Shown: piece after piece, positions 63,911 through 64,000 of the stretch | Numbering within the stretch: the first letter of the stretch is position 1 | How the letters are laid out: every line of letters begins with the position of its first letter | Assembly (NCBI RefSeq): GCF_003970925.1 | Contig: NZ_RWJF01000001.1 | Coordinates: 1,234,501 to 1,298,500, forward strand | Direction: 5' to 3' | DNA length: 64,000 bases | DNA from: Sphingomonas ginkgonis | GTDB taxonomy: Bacteria > Pseudomonadota > Alphaproteobacteria > Sphingomonadales > Sphingomonadaceae | Notes under the pieces: generated by a model | What the model saw: the letters and a program-made list of their open reading frames with translations, nothing else | Database searches by the model: none | What the model was told of the DNA's origin: nothing | Translations under genes and position numbers: made by a program

Positions 63911-64000
63911 ATGACAGAAGAACGCCACGCCGTGGTCCTCCTCTCGGGCGGACTGGACTCGATGGTTTGCGCCGCCCTCGCGCGCGAGCAGGGCTTCCGG
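63911..64000 (+). CDS. queC: 7-cyano-7-deazaguanine synthase (5' end only)
   Basis: The first 30 residues are present, with the PP-loop ATPase signature VVLLSGGLDSMVCAALAREQ at residue 8. QueC makes preQ0 from CDG with ATP and ammonia, for queuosine in tRNA. The gene continues past the right edge. It follows hslO and the DUF3617-like gene, a common order in sphingomonads, and is preceded by the terminator-containing leader. Confidence 0.93.
   Translation, partial: MTEERHAVVLLSGGLDSMVCAALAREQGFR

Overview
The window is a dense, GC-rich (roughly two-thirds G+C) chromosomal segment of an alphaproteobacterium. The gene set points to the Sphingomonadales: the alphaproteobacterial cell-cycle regulator GcrA, an FYDLN-acid (TIGR02300) protein, an atpHAGDC operon separate from the Fo genes, an FeS-type (6-4) photolyase, an orphan cpaF, and the neighbourhood hslO - small DUF3617-like secreted protein - queC. 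Genus cannot be fixed from the sequence alone. No rRNA, tRNA, CRISPR array, transposase or phage gene was found, so this is mostly core genome with small accessory patches.

Layout: 0-7.6 kb holds an FYDLN-acid protein (partial), cmk, a pair of polysaccharide genes (pyruvyl transferase plus FrhB-like iron-sulfur flavoprotein), a GNAT, cpaF and a GT-C membrane glycosyltransferase. 7.6-12.6 kb is the F1 ATP synthase operon atpH-A-G-D-(small YHS-like gene)-C on the minus strand, with a 30-bp inverted repeat pair between atpA and atpG. 12.7-16.5 kb carries repair genes (GNAT, ada, a CAP-domain protein, FeS photolyase). 16.5-26 kb has priA, a DUF2306 protein, purC, a LysR gene, an envelope protein pair, a NifU-domain protein and a cytochrome b561/cytochrome c pair. 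26-30 kb is a valine-catabolism operon. 30-38.3 kb has an M28 peptidase, rnr with an in-frame palindromic insertion, a dihaem cytochrome, an FMN reductase, acpP-fabF-mltG. 38.3-45.7 kb has an SH3/MarR/leucyl-aminopeptidase group, an OYE, an Nramp-related transporter, a second wHTH regulator and rimO. 45.8-49.8 kb is a three-gene polysaccharide start cluster (two UDP-sugar dehydrogenases and a phosphosugar transferase). 50-54 kb has a VIT1-type transporter, DUF2256, parE and hsp20 behind a ROSE-type RNA thermometer. 54.2-57.8 kb is the most unusual region: an AraC-alpha/beta-hydrolase fusion divergent from an operon encoding a 36-residue membrane peptide, a diiron protein and an OsmC protein. 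57.8-64 kb has gcrA, an orphan ABC-2 permease, argD, a DUF4126-like gene, hslO, a DUF3617-like gene and the start of queC behind a terminator-containing structured leader.

The strongest leads for something undescribed are the AraC-hydrolase/diiron/OsmC locus, the small YHS-like gene inside the ATP synthase operon, the 144-bp palindromic element translated in frame within RNase R, and the structured RNA ahead of queC. All functions below are inferred from sequence by eye; no database search was run.
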